64,000 nucleotides of DNA from positions 22,907,767 to 22,971,766 of the forward strand of contig OZ037766.1 in the NCBI GenBank assembly GCA_964035545.1. The letters are read 5' to 3'. This document shows, in pieces, positions 44,511 to 58,400 of this stretch. The notes below the pieces were generated by a model. The model had not been told where the DNA came from. It searched no databases and was given only the letters and a program-made list of their open reading frames with translations. Position numbers and translations under genes: made by a program. Within the stretch, counting starts at the first letter, position 1, and every line of letters begins with the position of its first letter. The DNA comes from Bugula neritina (taxonomy: Eukaryota > Bryozoa > Gymnolaemata > Cheilostomatida > Bugulidae).

Positions 44511-47500
44511 ATGTCGGCTCAAGCTTGTTTGGAAATAGACGTGGATGTGGAGAAAATTATTGAGATTCGACTTCCTGAACCACTCGGACCTGGTCTCGGC
44601 TTTTTGTTTGCTTTTCTTGTTGGTGGAATTCTCGGAGCAGTTTTAGCGAGGTTTTGCTTCCGGGATTATCTTAAAAGTAAAGTAAGTATTGTTTTAAAAT
44701 CTTCAATAAGCCAGCCTGTTGTTCACATATTAGGTTCTATAACTTAGTTAAGTTATCAAATATTTGTTTATAATTTAGAATCAGGATGAAGAGAAAGCTA
44801 CTCTAATAGCACAAGGAATACCATTACATTTGAGAGGACGGGAGAAAACCATGGCATTTCCTGCCACAATGTCAACAACAGCAGTCGTGTCAAATGAGGT
44901 AAATAATAATCTTATCTTTAATCTTAATTACCCAGCAATTTGTTTCCAACTTTCAAAGTGATTAAATTATAACTAATTACAGCATTACAGCCGTCATATT
45001 CACATGCTGCTACAAATACTAGCAAAATTTATTAAGGTTTTCTGCAGCATTTCTATTCAGTGTTATGTTCGCAGATGTCACTGGCAACTCATGATGACGA
45101 GTGGAGTAAGAAAGATCCCAGACCTGGCACGGCTTCTCCAACAGCCGTAGCCTTAGATACAAGTGATGTTCAGTTTATAGGCTTATCTGCTGCTCTCATA
45201 AAGCAGACGGGAGAAGGAGCTGAGGCTGAGATCTGTCACCAGGATTGCAGTAGCTTTCTGAGTCTGGAGGAACAGTTTCGACAAGAACGCATTGAGGTGA
45301 TTATGTTAATGATATAAAGCGTGTGCTTGAGTATTTAGTCAACATTTTTCCTGCTGGGTTGGAAATGTATGGAGAGTTCTGCATCCCTCGCATTCAGCAC
45401 ACAACAACATTACCTTTATGCTGTGTTAGTTGCAGTTATTATATTTATGCTGTAGAGACTACACTTGGTTGAGGGCTAAAAACTATCTCTCTATTTGTAA
45501 ATTTTCATCTTATATATACAGAACATGACATCATACAGTTGCCAAACATCATCTGATTCATGCAGTAATAACAAACAACTGCATTCCTCACATTCAGCAC
45601 ACAACAACATTACTTACATCATGTAGCAAAATTGAAACCTACTCTCTTTTTTTGCTCAAAAGTAGTGTAAAAATTGAACATGTAGCTTTAGATAAAATTG
45701 ATGCGGACAACTTTTGTTACGTGCTTGGTTGATGATAACTATATAATCTATATTAAATATACTGCTAATAAACCTGCAGTATTTCATACTATCACTAACA
45801 TAGGGTATTATAATTACTTCAAGTCAAATTTCAATTATTTTGATAACTTATTTATTTTAATTTACTTGTAAATGTCCATGTATGTAGTTTTTCAATGATT
45901 TATCCTTTTAAAGGCAATTAGCTCTTGTTTTGCAGTCCTTGGTGTGTGTGGTGCGAATCTACCTCAACAGGCTGGCAGCCGGTAATAAAATAAGCGAGGA
46001 AGACGCCGACAGAATAGTTCGGGAGTTGAAGAAGAAATGTACAGAAATAGTGGAGAGGAACACCAGTGATGAAACTGCTGCTATACAAGTATGTATTCTT
46101 TACTGCACTTCTTTATGTTGAAAACAATGTTTAGGTGATCATGGCTGTTGAAAGAAATAGTTTGGTAGCCCAATATCACAATTTATAGATTTAGTAAAGT
46201 TGCCTACAATATATATGCTTAGCTAATATTTTGGTCAAAATTATGTGAATATATTAATCTTTCATTTAAACATGAAGAAAACTGCTATTTGTTGTGTGTT
46301 GAAAGAAAATATAGCGTAATTAAAATTTGAGTAAAAGCAGAAATTATAAATTTAAAGCTGTTGTACTAGCAGGGTTTAAATGGCAGGCCAGACAGTAATT
46401 TAGCTCACTGTTAACATTAATAGTTTGTCTAGTAGAGTAGATATGCCACCAGACAATTTATTTCAGAAGTTTCAGCCTCTAAACTTTCTGCACGTTTTGA
46501 TATTTAGAAGCACTGTCTTGTTCAGACATCTTACACTTGATACCTGCATTTCAGTTGTATCATACACTGTTTATTACCAGGCATTAACAAATGACCCTAA
46601 ACTACAGCAGAATAGCGTTGCTATGCAGACAGAAACAGATAAAGTACATGCAGAATCTGTGCAAAAAATGGTGAGTCAATTATTCCATTGTTTAATTTAC
46701 AGCCTCAGATGGTCTGCCACAGAAAGTATATATTACATCTACTGTCCTATAATAAAAAGGGATTCACTATTTAAACTACTTTTTGTTATTCAACTAAAGA
46801 AGAAGTTTAACTGAAATGAGTCTAGTTGTAAGCTAGTGTTACTGATGAGTCTGAGAGTTTTGTGTTTCAGCTCTAATGTAATAATACATGCTATATTAGC
46901 TGTAGCTCATGCTATTACTGATAAATTACAATGTTACAGAACAATGAGCTGTCTATGTTAGAATCTGACTTGCCACACATGTTAGCCACCGTTGACACAT
47001 TAACCGATGCTGACATTGATGCCCTCATGAACAAATTGAAACATCAGCTTGCAACGAGAGAGAAAAAAGTCAGCGATGAGACAAACAGACAGATACAGGT
47101 AAAGATAGTTTATTTAGTCCCTAATTCAAGTTTTAACCTATGAATTTTTTTTCATAGTTTTAGCTAGTTAGTTAGTTCTTCCCACATTGAACTTGGCAAC
47201 ACATTTTTGACTTTATCACTTCAGCCCTGTATCTTAAGTGATGGCTAATATCCTCAAAAGAGTTGAGTTTAACGATATTGAAAGTATTTTTTTACTGCAG
47301 GCATTAGAGGAGAGACTAGCTCGAAGGAAAGAGTTAGCGGAACAAAACCGTTTGGCAAAGCAGGTTGCTAAAGATACAGTAGAGACCAAAGTCCATCAAC
47401 AGTCTGAGAATCTCAAAATTCTCGTTAAAAAGTCCAGTTTGCCAGCTCAGACCGCAGAAGAGATTTTGAAGAACTATGAGAAAGATCTTTGGAAGTTACA

Positions 47501-50500
47501 ACAAGCAAATGATGATGGTGAGTAGACGTTCTAAATACAGTATACAGAGCTGGTGTGCATTATTAGTTAACTTGTGTGATTGTTCACAACTTAGTAGGCA
47601 GAATTTGTGGGTATGTATGGTGAATAAAATTAAAAAATGCAGTTATTGCATTTATAATAAGTTACACAAGATCATGCAAAGTTTTCATGTTGATATATAT
47701 TAACATCATGAGGTAAAGATAGAATTTTTTTGTAGTTGATAAATGATGTTCTAAATCTTTTTCCCCTTGACACTTTCTCAAACAGTGCTCTTCCGTATCT
47801 CACTGAACTGTGGGTCCTAAAGCCTCAATTCGTGGCATAGTAGAATACCAGAGTTAACTCATAGATCCGTTAAATTTGGTCATTTTGTCTCTATACACAT
47901 ACATAAGCCACAAAACGGGGGTCCAAGTCCTTGTCGTAACTTATGGAATTTTTTGAGAACTGGATCCGTGAGGTTTGAAAGGAGCACTGTACATCAATTA
48001 AATCACGAGGAGAAAATATTAACCTGCTTGGTATATTTCATCTATATTTAGAGCGCAGTGAACAAGAGCGTCTGCTGCACGAGAAACTAGCTAAGAAAAG
48101 AAGGAGTCGTCTAAAGAAACTTTCTAACCAACAGAAGAAGGCAAAGGAAGAGCTATATTCTAAATTGGGCAAGTCTTCCAACCCAGCAGACGTCAAGGTA
48201 CGTGAATTTTCAACTGTTGAGTGATATTAAACTTGTCCCTTACACTGTAGAAGAGTTAACTCGTTTTTGATTTTTTTATTATTTATTATATTGTTAAATT
48301 CGTCAATAAAAATGTTGATACTTTCAATTTTTAACATACATTTTTGTAACGGACTGTTTGATGCTTTGTTAGTCATTTTTACTGAAAGTGCTGTGTTTCG
48401 CACAAAGCCGTATAAACATCTCCATTTGTTGGCAATAAAAATGAATTTCTTTAAAACGCAGAATTTTGACCGTATATTATACTTCTTTTCTGACCAGAAC
48501 TAATTTCTCAGATTTGGCTGATGAACCAAATCATATTAAGTTCACTGATAATAAAAACTACAGCACTTTTCCATGTGTCTATAAGCTAAATATATCCTTA
48601 AAACCTGCTCCATATAATTTCAGGCATACGATGAGATGTTGGATCAGTTACATGAGGAGATGGAAAAAACGGTAGCTGAACTGGATGCTGAGGAAGCCAA
48701 ACAGATGACGGAACTGGCTCAGTCATACCTTGAGAACCTCACTTCTTCAACTGGTGAAGTGGATGAACAGTTTGCTAACCAGCTGGTAGAAGAGGGAAGT
48801 GTCAATGAAGATGATGTTTCTAAGATCATTAAGCTGCATAAGGCGGAAATGAAAGAGTATAATCGTGAGTATGAGACATCATTCGTGAATTCTATGGTTT
48901 ATAGTGTTGAACTTCTTACAAGAAAGATGATTTGTATAATGCAAAAATGATTAAACTACAGATCTGTTGATTTTGAAAAGTTCAGGTTTATCTCAGCTGT
49001 TTTACTAAAAAAAAACTCACGCAAGTTTATAGTCACTATCCCTGTGAGAAACTTCTGGTAGAAAGGGTTTTTGTTAAAGCGGGCTAAGGACTTATTTAAA
49101 CGAGGCACAGGAGCAATTATGACTGGATGCTCTTCCTAACAACACCAATGGCCTTTGTCAGGCTCGAACCCATGACCTCGTGTTCATTAGCCCCTAGACC
49201 ACGGCGCTCCTCAGCTGTTTTACTAAATACTGATTGTATTTATGTTTATATTGTTCACAGGAAATAGAGCGGCTGAGCAGAAGGCGATGGAAAGTAAGTT
49301 AGAAGGGCGTTTGGCGTTGAGGAAGAAACAAAGAGAAGAAAGCAAAGCTGAAGATCAGAGAGTATTTCAGGCTCTGAAACATCAGCAAGAAGAGATGGTG
49401 CAGACGGTTATTCAAGGTCAAGCAGACATTACAGAAGAGTAGGTTATGTAATACTTACTACTTTTTAATGTAATATTCACTACTCTGTTATGCAATACTC
49501 TGTTAGAGACTTGGTAGAAAACTCAATATTCTGTTCATTCCATTGAAATGTAAACTATTTTCTAAAATTTTGAAAATTGTTTCTTTAGTTTGCTGGCTAA
49601 ATAAGTTAGTCATTATCATCAGTTGCTGTTTATTACTTCGTGAAATTACTGATGAGAACAGCTTTTTTGCTTGACTCATCTAAACTGTATAGATGTGTTA
49701 GTGGTTATGAAGCAAATTGTAAACCTCCAGGAAACTGCTTACTCTAGTATTTGGCTAATTTGTGGATTATTGTGTTTAACAGAGCTGCAGCTCGAATCAT
49801 GGAGGAGCATAAAAGAAATATGGAGACCGTAAACAATCAGCTAGCTATGAGTAAACTCCGTCAACAGAAACAGTGAGTATTCTACGTAAGGTGCTGGTTA
49901 TACAGAGCTGTTCTATTGGATATAAAACTTGTAGTACTTTAGGTAACTATTTAATGTAACCAGTAACTGTAGTGCTCTGTTTAGTTAATATTTGTATTAT
50001 CTAATGTAAATACTGTAGTGCTGGATGTGAATAACAAATTTATGTTTTGTATTGCTTAGTAATTGTATATACAAATATGTAGCCTACATGCTTGTACATG
50101 TGTACATATGTGCATTTGTAGATGTATGTACATCGTACAGTATATATGTATACATTTATAAATGTATACATATATACTGTACGATGTACATACATTTATA
50201 AATGTATACATTTATATATGTATATGTGTATGTACTATGTAGTAATCAAAAAATAGTTGTGTCTTCAATATCATTGTTATTAGTCTGTTGCGTGGTGGTA
50301 TAATTAAACAGGCTAGAAGAACGGCTGGCTCAGAGGAAAGCCCGACTTGCTGAGAAAGAGAAAGCTCAAGAACTTAAAGAGCATGCAGGTGAAAAGCAAT
50401 CTAAAAAAGAGAAAGAAAAATTAGAGCAGGAAATTGCTGATGAAAAGAAAAAGATTAAAGATGTGAGTTTAGTTGTATAGTTTATTAAAAACGTGGTACA

Positions 50501-53500
50501 TACCAAAACTAATTCAAGTCACTTGATAGAAGAACTTAGAAGTAACTAATGTTTTTTTGGAGCCTATTTTTTACAGCCTTACTACACCCAATGTGTTTTG
50601 AGTCAACTTTCTTTCAGTCACATTCTAAACTCTAAAGGCTAAGAAACTAAAGGCATACACTGTAGTTTGAATCACTAACTGCTTAGCTGAATTACAGGAT
50701 CAAGAGAAAGAGCTGGCAGCTCTCAGAGAAAGGCTAGAGGATGAGACTAGGCAAGCCCTATTAGCTCAAGAAGCACAAATAAGTCAGCTGATTGGACAAT
50801 TGGAAGTGGGTCAAGCTAGGCGAAAGAACATTATTCAGAAGCAAGACAAACTAATCACTGAACTTGAAAATCAGTTAGCTAATAAGGTTAGCATTTTAAT
50901 GTTTCTAAAACTGGTCTAGTTATCTAAAGGTCTGTTTATTTCTTCAGAGTTCATGTGCTATGCATTATGATATGTACAGTGCATGTCTCATGGTTTTACA
51001 TCAGTGAAAGTAGCAAAAGTACTCGTAGCCATGTCTTAGGTGTTTGGGATTGTGTTCTACTCTAATACAATTTATTATAATATAATATCTTTGATATTAC
51101 AGGTCAATTCTAAGGTAGGTGGCAATAAATCCAAAGCCAGTGTTGCTTTCTGATATTTCTTTTCTTGATTTGAAAAGATTTTTCTACAAAATTTATGAAC
51201 CTGATCGTTCCCATAGTATAGTCAAACTCGGTGTTGTGCTACCAATTTTGTTTTTCTGCAATCATGGCAATAGTATGCGCTTAATAATTTTCATCTTTGT
51301 GCCTACTGGATAATTTAAATTTTTAATGTCATCTGCCATGAAACGAAGCTAGTTGAAATTTGCTTCTCTTGTAAATATAGCAGATTATGCTTTAAACATT
51401 TTTTCAAACTGTTTATTATATCGATTTATTCATGGATAAGTATTGGTACATATTGATAATAATATGTGGGTTTGCAAACTGTAATTAATAAAATATGACG
51501 TTTAACTAATCAAACTAAGTAACGCCTTCGCCTCAAAAGCTGTAAAGTGCTGTGTTTACCGCTTTTGTTTTGAAATTGGTAAAGGTGGGCGAGAATCCAA
51601 AGGGCTATACGACTACTACCGAGTTAATGCAGAAACATTATGGACAAGTAGACAATCTCACCGCAACTCTTCAGCAAACTAAAGAGAGACAAGAACAAGC
51701 TCTGCAGGAGCGTCTGGAGCAGAAGAAGTTGAAGCGAGAAGCGTGAGTTGTTACGTCATGTCATGCTGACACTGACACTATACACTGAGACTGTCAGCTT
51801 TGTTTATATCATGTGCTGCCTGTTTACAGAGAAATCAAGCAGCAGATTAAGATGGAGGCTCAGCGAGAAATGGAGAACCAAAGAGCCAGAGGTGCTGGGT
51901 AAGTGAATGGAACGTGTCAAGATCTTAACTAAAAAAGTGACGAATAAATATGACAATATTTTGTTTAGATGACACATTTTTGAATAATTTTCGTTCAAGG
52001 GTATATTTTCTGTTCTTTTTCATAATCGTTGGCAAAATAATTATCCAATTTGTGGTTCGAATACTTTGAATTGCGCTTGAAGTATTGGATCTATAGGCCA
52101 GACTTAAACTAAAATAGCACCACATAGAGTTTTACTTGTACTTACGCGGCCAACAATTATTTAAACTCAAAATGTTTATTTCTGTCCTAATTTTGTTATT
52201 GTGACGATTTTATCAACGCATTAAAGATTATGCATGCTGATTATGTTGTCATATAATAAGATTAATTTGTGTGTCTAACGTATATGTAAAGTTATTTTTA
52301 CAGTTTTAATAATGCAACTTTCGAACTTGGCTGTGTAGCACACCAAACTAAAGTTAATTAATGTAATATTATAAGAAATAAATCCAAAATTTTATAGTGA
52401 CTCACTTATGCATTTGCTGCTGCATTGTCTTGTAGGGTTGCCTCCCACATTCTTCTCGACATGATGTTACAACAGAGACATGAAAGAGCCATGCAGGAAC
52501 TTGAGATTGAAATGAAAGTGGAGTTGCAGAGGTCAAAAGATCAAATAAATAATGAGCTGAATGCAGAAATGATGGCTGCCCTTAGTGTAAGTACATAAGA
52601 AATAATGACTGGCTGTCCTTAGTGTAAGTACATAAGAAATAATGACTGGCTGTCCTTAGTGTAAGTACATAAGAAATGATGACTGTCCCTAGTGTAAGTA
52701 CATAAGAAATGATGACTGTCCCTAGTGTAAGTACATAAGAAATGATGGCTGTCCTTAGTGTAAGTACATAAGAAATGATGGCTGTCCTTAGTGTAAGAAC
52801 ATAAGATTTGTTCTCCTGTATTGAAGAGTTATTAAGCTAGCCTGACATCTACTATACATACAATTTGGGTTTAACCATTATCAACAGACCACTCGGATTT
52901 TAGCATATGGTCTAAGTAAAAATAATCTGCAGCGAAAATCAAATGCACTCCCATAATAAATGTAATGTATTGGTTGAGTTCAATCAGTGTTTTGCTCTAT
53001 TTCGTTTTATGAAAGGAAAAAGGTGATAAGCATATAATTTGCTTATTAAAGTTTATCTGTTATATTCACACAAATTTTTGTGCAAAACAAAATCATTTCT
53101 TATATCATTATAATGGAACACAGGCTTTAAGACTTGTCTGATATTACACCAAACCTCCATAGGTATATTTTTTTAGAACTAAGCTGTAGATTTATTTATG
53201 GATGATGTTTTAGGATGAAGGGAAGAACTTTATGGCCCAGATTGCTGCCAACAGCGGAATAACCAATGAAGATCTGACTGCAGCCATGCAGAATGCTGGA
53301 AATTGTATGCATTATTTATTTATAATGATCTTGCAGTAAATACCACATTCGAAACACATCATAGATAATCTAGTCTTATGCACATGTTATACTCAATGTG
53401 AACAAAACTATTAAGATTATGCTTTAAGAAAGTTGTTATAATAAATAATTATAGGCAGGCTATTATATGCTGTTAAACTTAGGAATGTAAATGTTTGCTT

Positions 53501-53875
53501 AGAGTAGGCAGATAACTTTACATGCTGGCAAGGGATATATATGTCAAAGTCAGCAACTTAACACCCACCCATCTTTTTACGTTAAAATTGTTTAGTTTTT
53601 AAACCTTCAACCAAGATTGAAGCTATTAATTACACAAGATAGTTTGTTAACTTTTTTAGTAATTTGTAGCACTATATTAATTTTACTCTGCTGTCAAGAA
53701 CGCGAAACTTCAGTCAAAAAATTTCTCAATATGTACTTTAAAGTAAAATTTTTAAAGTATATTTTCTGTTGTAGCAATTCAAGCTAATGATCAAACTGTA
53801 AAGAAATTAGCGAAAGAAATGAAGGTTCGAGTCAAGACAGCTAGAGGAGAGAGAAGACAACAACAAGAGTATTAA
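44511..53875 (+). CDS. EVC: EVC-like (Ellis-van Creveld) ciliary coiled-coil protein (19 exons, complete)
   Basis: Partner of limbin in Hedgehog signalling at the cilium base. Exons: 44511-44681, 44779-44898, 45075-45296, 45936-46088, 46581-46670, 46940-47098, 47301-47517, 48052-48197, 48624-48864, 49261-49438, 49783-49872, 50312-50462, 50698-50886, 51103-51114 (12-nt microexon VNSK), 51585-51742, 51830-51898, 52436-52586, 53214-53304, 53775-53875. All phases close: 902 aa (human EVC about 990). A single N-terminal membrane helix lies at about residues 27-48 (GPGLGFLFAFLVGGILGAVL, glycine-rich), then a cytoplasmic region with LSLEEQFRQERIE resembling the conserved LHLDTALRQEKH region of EVC, and then almost continuous coiled coil to TARGERRQQQEY. 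Naming rests on topology, that segment, and the head-to-head EVC2-like neighbour. Confidence 0.75.
47781..47991. mobile_element. MITE copy 3 (CAGTGCTCCCTC family, inverted)
   Basis: Internal block AACTCATAGATCCGTTAAAT and TACATAAGCCACAAAACG is the reverse of copies 1, 2 and 4. Ends ACAGTGCTCTTCCGTATCTC and AAAGGAGCACTGTA are more degraded. In EVC intron 7. Confidence 0.82.
49010..49212 (-). mobile_element. tRNA-derived SINE copy 2
   Basis: Minus strand reads GAGCGCCGTGGTCTAGGGGC (tRNA head with A box), then TCATGGGTTCGAGCC (B box), then GGAAGAGCATCCAGTCATAA, a body block familiar from molluscan and other animal SINEs. In EVC intron 9; about 45 bases before exon 49261. Confidence 0.85.
50122..50195. 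repeat. 74-bp perfect palindrome in EVC intron 11
   Basis: Bases 50122-50158 are the exact reverse complement of 50159-50195, centred on TTTATAAA, in a TGTATACA-rich region. Confidence 0.93.
52566..52800 (+). repeat. Tandem copies of the EVC exon 17 splice donor
   Basis: Units of 37, 37, then 33 bp, each combining the exon end (GATGGCTGYCCTTAGT) with GTAAGTACATAAGAAAT. GTAAGT/GTAAGA occurs at 52587 (real donor), 52624, 52661, 52694, 52727, 52760 and 52793. Confidence 0.95.
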
Positions 53876-55447
53876 ATATCAACTGTTGATGTGATTCGGT
53901 CATGTGGCTTAGCAAAGTAAGACATACATCCTCTCTGTAACTTTTGTACACATACTCAGCCACTTACTAGTGGAGAAAGTTGAATTTTCTCTTGAAATTG
54001 ACATTATTTTAAAGAGTGCTATAAATAAAGTAAGCTAGTGTCACATATTAGTAAAAATTTCAAATAAATTAAAATATCCTTGTTTTTAAAAACAATAAAG
54101 ATAATGATGGTACATTTCACCTCCAAGCTCCTTTAAACAATGATGTGCTACGTACCTTAAGAGAAAATTGCAATGATATACAAAACAGTTCCAAGCAACT
54201 GTTAGTTTTACATACCTATAAATATTTTGTAAATATTGCACAGAAATACTTGGAAAACATGATTTTCATATGTTTAATTTTCTAGAAGAAATTGCTAAAG
54301 GAGGACACAACACTAAATGATCTAAAGGACTTATAAACAACTTGAATGGTTTTTATGCCATGCACAGATTTTGCAGTTTCTCTAAGTTTCTGTCTTCCTA
54401 TCCAAATGATATTCTTTCGCTGAAAAATCATATGTTGAAGCTGTTAGCCACAAGTATGTGCCATGGCCTGGTAACCTGAATGGTGTAGTGCAAGATATGA
54501 GTTATCTTAAAAGCAGCCATGCTATATATAAACTTCAGATAAATGAAACAACTTGTATTTCAAGCGTAATTTCCTAGTCCATTTATATGTTAGATCTAAA
54601 ACTAGCATTTCAAGTTGGCAAATATCAGCCCAGAGTTGTAACTAAGTTATCAAGGCTACAAATGTAAAGTTGATTAGGGGCCAGGAAGCTGCTGATAAAC
54701 ATTATTTATGTTCATTTATTATTTAAAATAAAAGTCTCCAGTTGTTGTATTACGGAAAAGTATTTTTTCTAGAAGTTAGTATAATATTCTCCTATGCAAT
54801 ATGTTTTAAATCAATATTCTTTTCATAACACCCTACTTTCTATTGTTGATCTCTACCTTAATTTGGATGCATTTATAACTTTGAGTATAATTTTTATGGT
54901 AATATAATATTTTTATGATTAGTTTCGTTTTTTAAAATAAAATGTATGAATTGTCAAAAACTTAAAAATTTTTCGACTTGACTTCTTTTCTATTTCTTTA
55001 TTATCTAAAACACAATTGCACCATTAATATGTAAACATTCAAATTTAGAAAATATATAGTAGCAATTTAGAAATTTTGGATTAGTAAATTAAAGAAATCA
55101 AAGAAAAAACCGGATTAGATTCATAGCTTTCTTGTTCAGCATATACAATGTTATGAACAAAGGCCTAGAAAATTTCAAAAAATATGACAAATCTGATAAA
55201 AAGAGAACGACTCAATGATTCAAGTGAAAATTTTAGATTACTCCAATATTAGCTAACAAAATAATTTAGAAGATACATATATTATGCACATAAAATATCA
55301 TTCGATATAATTGCTATAAATAAAGCTAATTGTAATTTTTAGAACTGTGAAGCCTGAAATAGGTTGATTTTTTCAAGAGGTCACAACTCTGTATAGTTAG
55401 TGATTGTACGGTGAGATGTAAGGTCAAAGGTGGACAATTCTTTGCAA
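53876..55447. other. Convergent spacer between EVC and MROH1-like 3' ends
   Basis: AT-rich; holds the two 3' UTRs. Minus-strand AATAAA at 55002-54997 may end the MROH1-like transcript. No gene seen. Confidence 0.45.
54024..54029 (+). terminator. EVC poly(A) signal AATAAA
   Basis: AATAAA about 150 bases past the EVC stop; another lies at about 54054. Confidence 0.55.
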
Positions 55448-58400
55448 TTAGTAATTGCTTAACAGACTCATAGCTTCAGCTGCTTTACTTCTTACTTTAA
55501 AATCAGGGTCCCCGAGTAAAGCAAGCAAAGCTAAAACATAAATTTTTAAAGATATATCTAGATAATCTATAAATACATTATCACAGCTTATTTTAGAGTT
55601 GATTTGGAAAATGAATAATATGGAAGCCTATAGCTCAACCAGTTATAAGCTTAGAAATCTTATACCTCAAACAATTTTCAACTCAAGTACTAAAAAATTA
55701 GAAAAAAAATGTAACTAAAAATAAAAAATCATTAGTAAAATCTTCCAATACAAAATCTTACCGCTAGAGATGTGGCTATGATTAACTAAAGAATGAGCAC
55801 TGTCTGGTAAAGCATTCATCAGAAAACCTAAAAATATGGCTGCATTGGAGCGAATTTCTGGCCAGGGGCTCTTGAAAGCAGTAATGATGCTGGTGATGAA
55901 GTTAGGAATATGCTCTTTAAAATCTATGACCTACAAAACAATTCGTGTTATTAGCTAATTATGGTTAGCTCACACGACAGTACAGCTAGCTGATTCTTTA
56001 ATATTAGTCATTGACCCCATTTTTTGGGCAGCAATGTCAGTTGTTGTCACTATCAACATAAAATTGTATTTTAACTCAATGTTCAGTCATTTGTTAGCTT
56101 CCTAAAAAGATAATCAGAATTATGAAAACATTTAAGATAATTTTAAAAGTAAATCAGACTTACAATTTTTTACGTAAGTATTACATAAAATTGCATTATA
56201 TTTTCGCACTCAGAGCCTAAGAGTATAGCCTGCCTACCAGAGATTTACACAAGTCATTTATAAACTCTCCATAGTGAAGTTGAGCTGAGTCTATCATGTA
56301 TTTCTGGAACATTCCATTTGTACTTTCAGAGTTGAGAAGAGGACCAACCAGTCTTAGAGTGTGTTTACAAGCCTGTAACCAATTAGCATGCATGTAACAA
56401 AACTAATGAAAGCAGTGTATTAATTGGTTGAAAATATGGCTGGATAAAATATCCAACAAACTGGGTTGAGTACAAAACATCTCAAATATCAAAAATTAAC
56501 TTTTAGTGGAAGCACTAGATATTTTAACCCACACTGTATATGAGTGTCTTTGTAACATAGAAAGACAATCATATATCCTCCCTCACACCACTATATATTA
56601 GCACCTTGTAATATTAAGCACAAGCTTCAAATATTATGTTTCTAGGTCACCGTCACCCCCAACCCCCTGTATATCTATTTCTATTCTATATAATCCCCAA
56701 TGGAATAGTTTTTTGGTCATGCTATTTCAGCCTCATAGAAAAAACTAAACATGAATTTGCTGACATGGAATGCCCACTTAAGACACTACTTAGTATGGGA
56801 CAGCTTATACAACACAACACTGTCAAAGAAGAACTGTCAAACAGAGAATATCTTAGCTTGTCATTAAATGTATGGGAACAGATCAGTTATATTGTAAAGA
56901 GGTATATTAGCCATTGACACTGTAACAAGTGATGATTTAGCTAATAGCGTGGCAGTATAAAAAAGGATTCACAGTAAACAAAATAACAACAGATGGAGTG
57001 AGACAGATTGGAGCTGCAATAATGTTGATGTATTCACTGCTGTTGATTTATTTCTCTTATATAACATTCACAGGTAACAAGTTCTTAATGCCTATTTAAG
57101 ATTTACTAATTACTATATATCTTGTGTAGTCTAAAGCATTGAGTTGGCTAGAATTCTTCTTGCAATTATAGTTATAGGAAGCATGTTTAGGATGTTTATT
57201 ATAGTAAACACCACATTTAGGATGTAAACACAAAATTTAGACTTAAGATCCTTGATTTATATTCAGATTTTCAGAGTGTAAGATGATACTATGAAAGTGA
57301 CAAAGAGATTTCAGTTGATTGGTCACTTTAACAAACATTTTACACATGCTTCTTGCAATTCTAATTGCAATATGTAGGCATAGATTAATTGCATCATTTA
57401 CTACATTATGTCCATGTCAAAGTTCTACAAGATGCCAAAAATGAAAGCCATTATAATTTTATCTTTATTTTACTGACAGAGGTTAAAAAAGTTAAGCAAC
57501 CAATTACTCTACCGGATTTAAACCTTAACCAAACACTGAAGATTGGAAACCTCCCAGAATGCTGGCCCATGCTGACAGAACGAGTGTTTTCCAGCCATTC
57601 TAAATACAGTTCAACATATAGATCCCATCTACACTGTGTTAGAATAATAGAAGGTAAACCATAACGCTACATATGATTTTATGAAAATTGTGAGCCATCA
57701 GGCAACTGCATTATAAGCCGACAACTTATTACTTGAATAATCAAGCTTTTTAGATTAAATTTCTCTAAGAAAATGAAATTTTATTTTTTAACAAAAACTG
57801 GTAGCTCCCGTGGGATACAGAGTAGTGGTTTCGTTTGTCAATGGCTACTCCCTTCAAGAAGACAAAACAGGAAATAGTACCGTCTGCCGAGACTATCTGA
57901 CATTCCAAGATGGCCTTTATGATTTCTCCCCAGTTATAAAGATGGTATGTGGAAAAAAGAAGAAAAATGAAGTGCAAAAGATTACTTCAACCTCGAGATT
58001 TTTACGAGTTGTTTTGCATACAGATCATAATGTTACAGAGAGTGGGTTTAAGATGGAGTATGAATTTACAAGTAAGTTATAGCCCATACCTACTTTTTCA
58101 ATCACGTTCATTTAATAATATTTTACCTTTTCATACATGATGTGTAGTTATCAATTATAGTACTAAAATAATATTTTACACTCACTCTACAGCACACAAA
58201 TTAAACTTTGCAGCATTCAAGTCCTAATCTATAGTACTTAGGTCATACTGTGTAGTACTCAAGTCATACTGTGTAGCACTCAAGTCATACTGTGCAATAC
58301 TCGAGTCATACTGTGCAGTACTCAAGTCATACTGCACAGCAACCATGCCATAGTTTTGTTTCTACGATCAGAGTTTCCCACTCAAACACGTTGATAGTTC

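Noticed and set aside
49160-49212. Possible tRNA gene on the minus strand
   Set aside because: tRNA-like head is continuous with a SINE body shared with 37796-37995.
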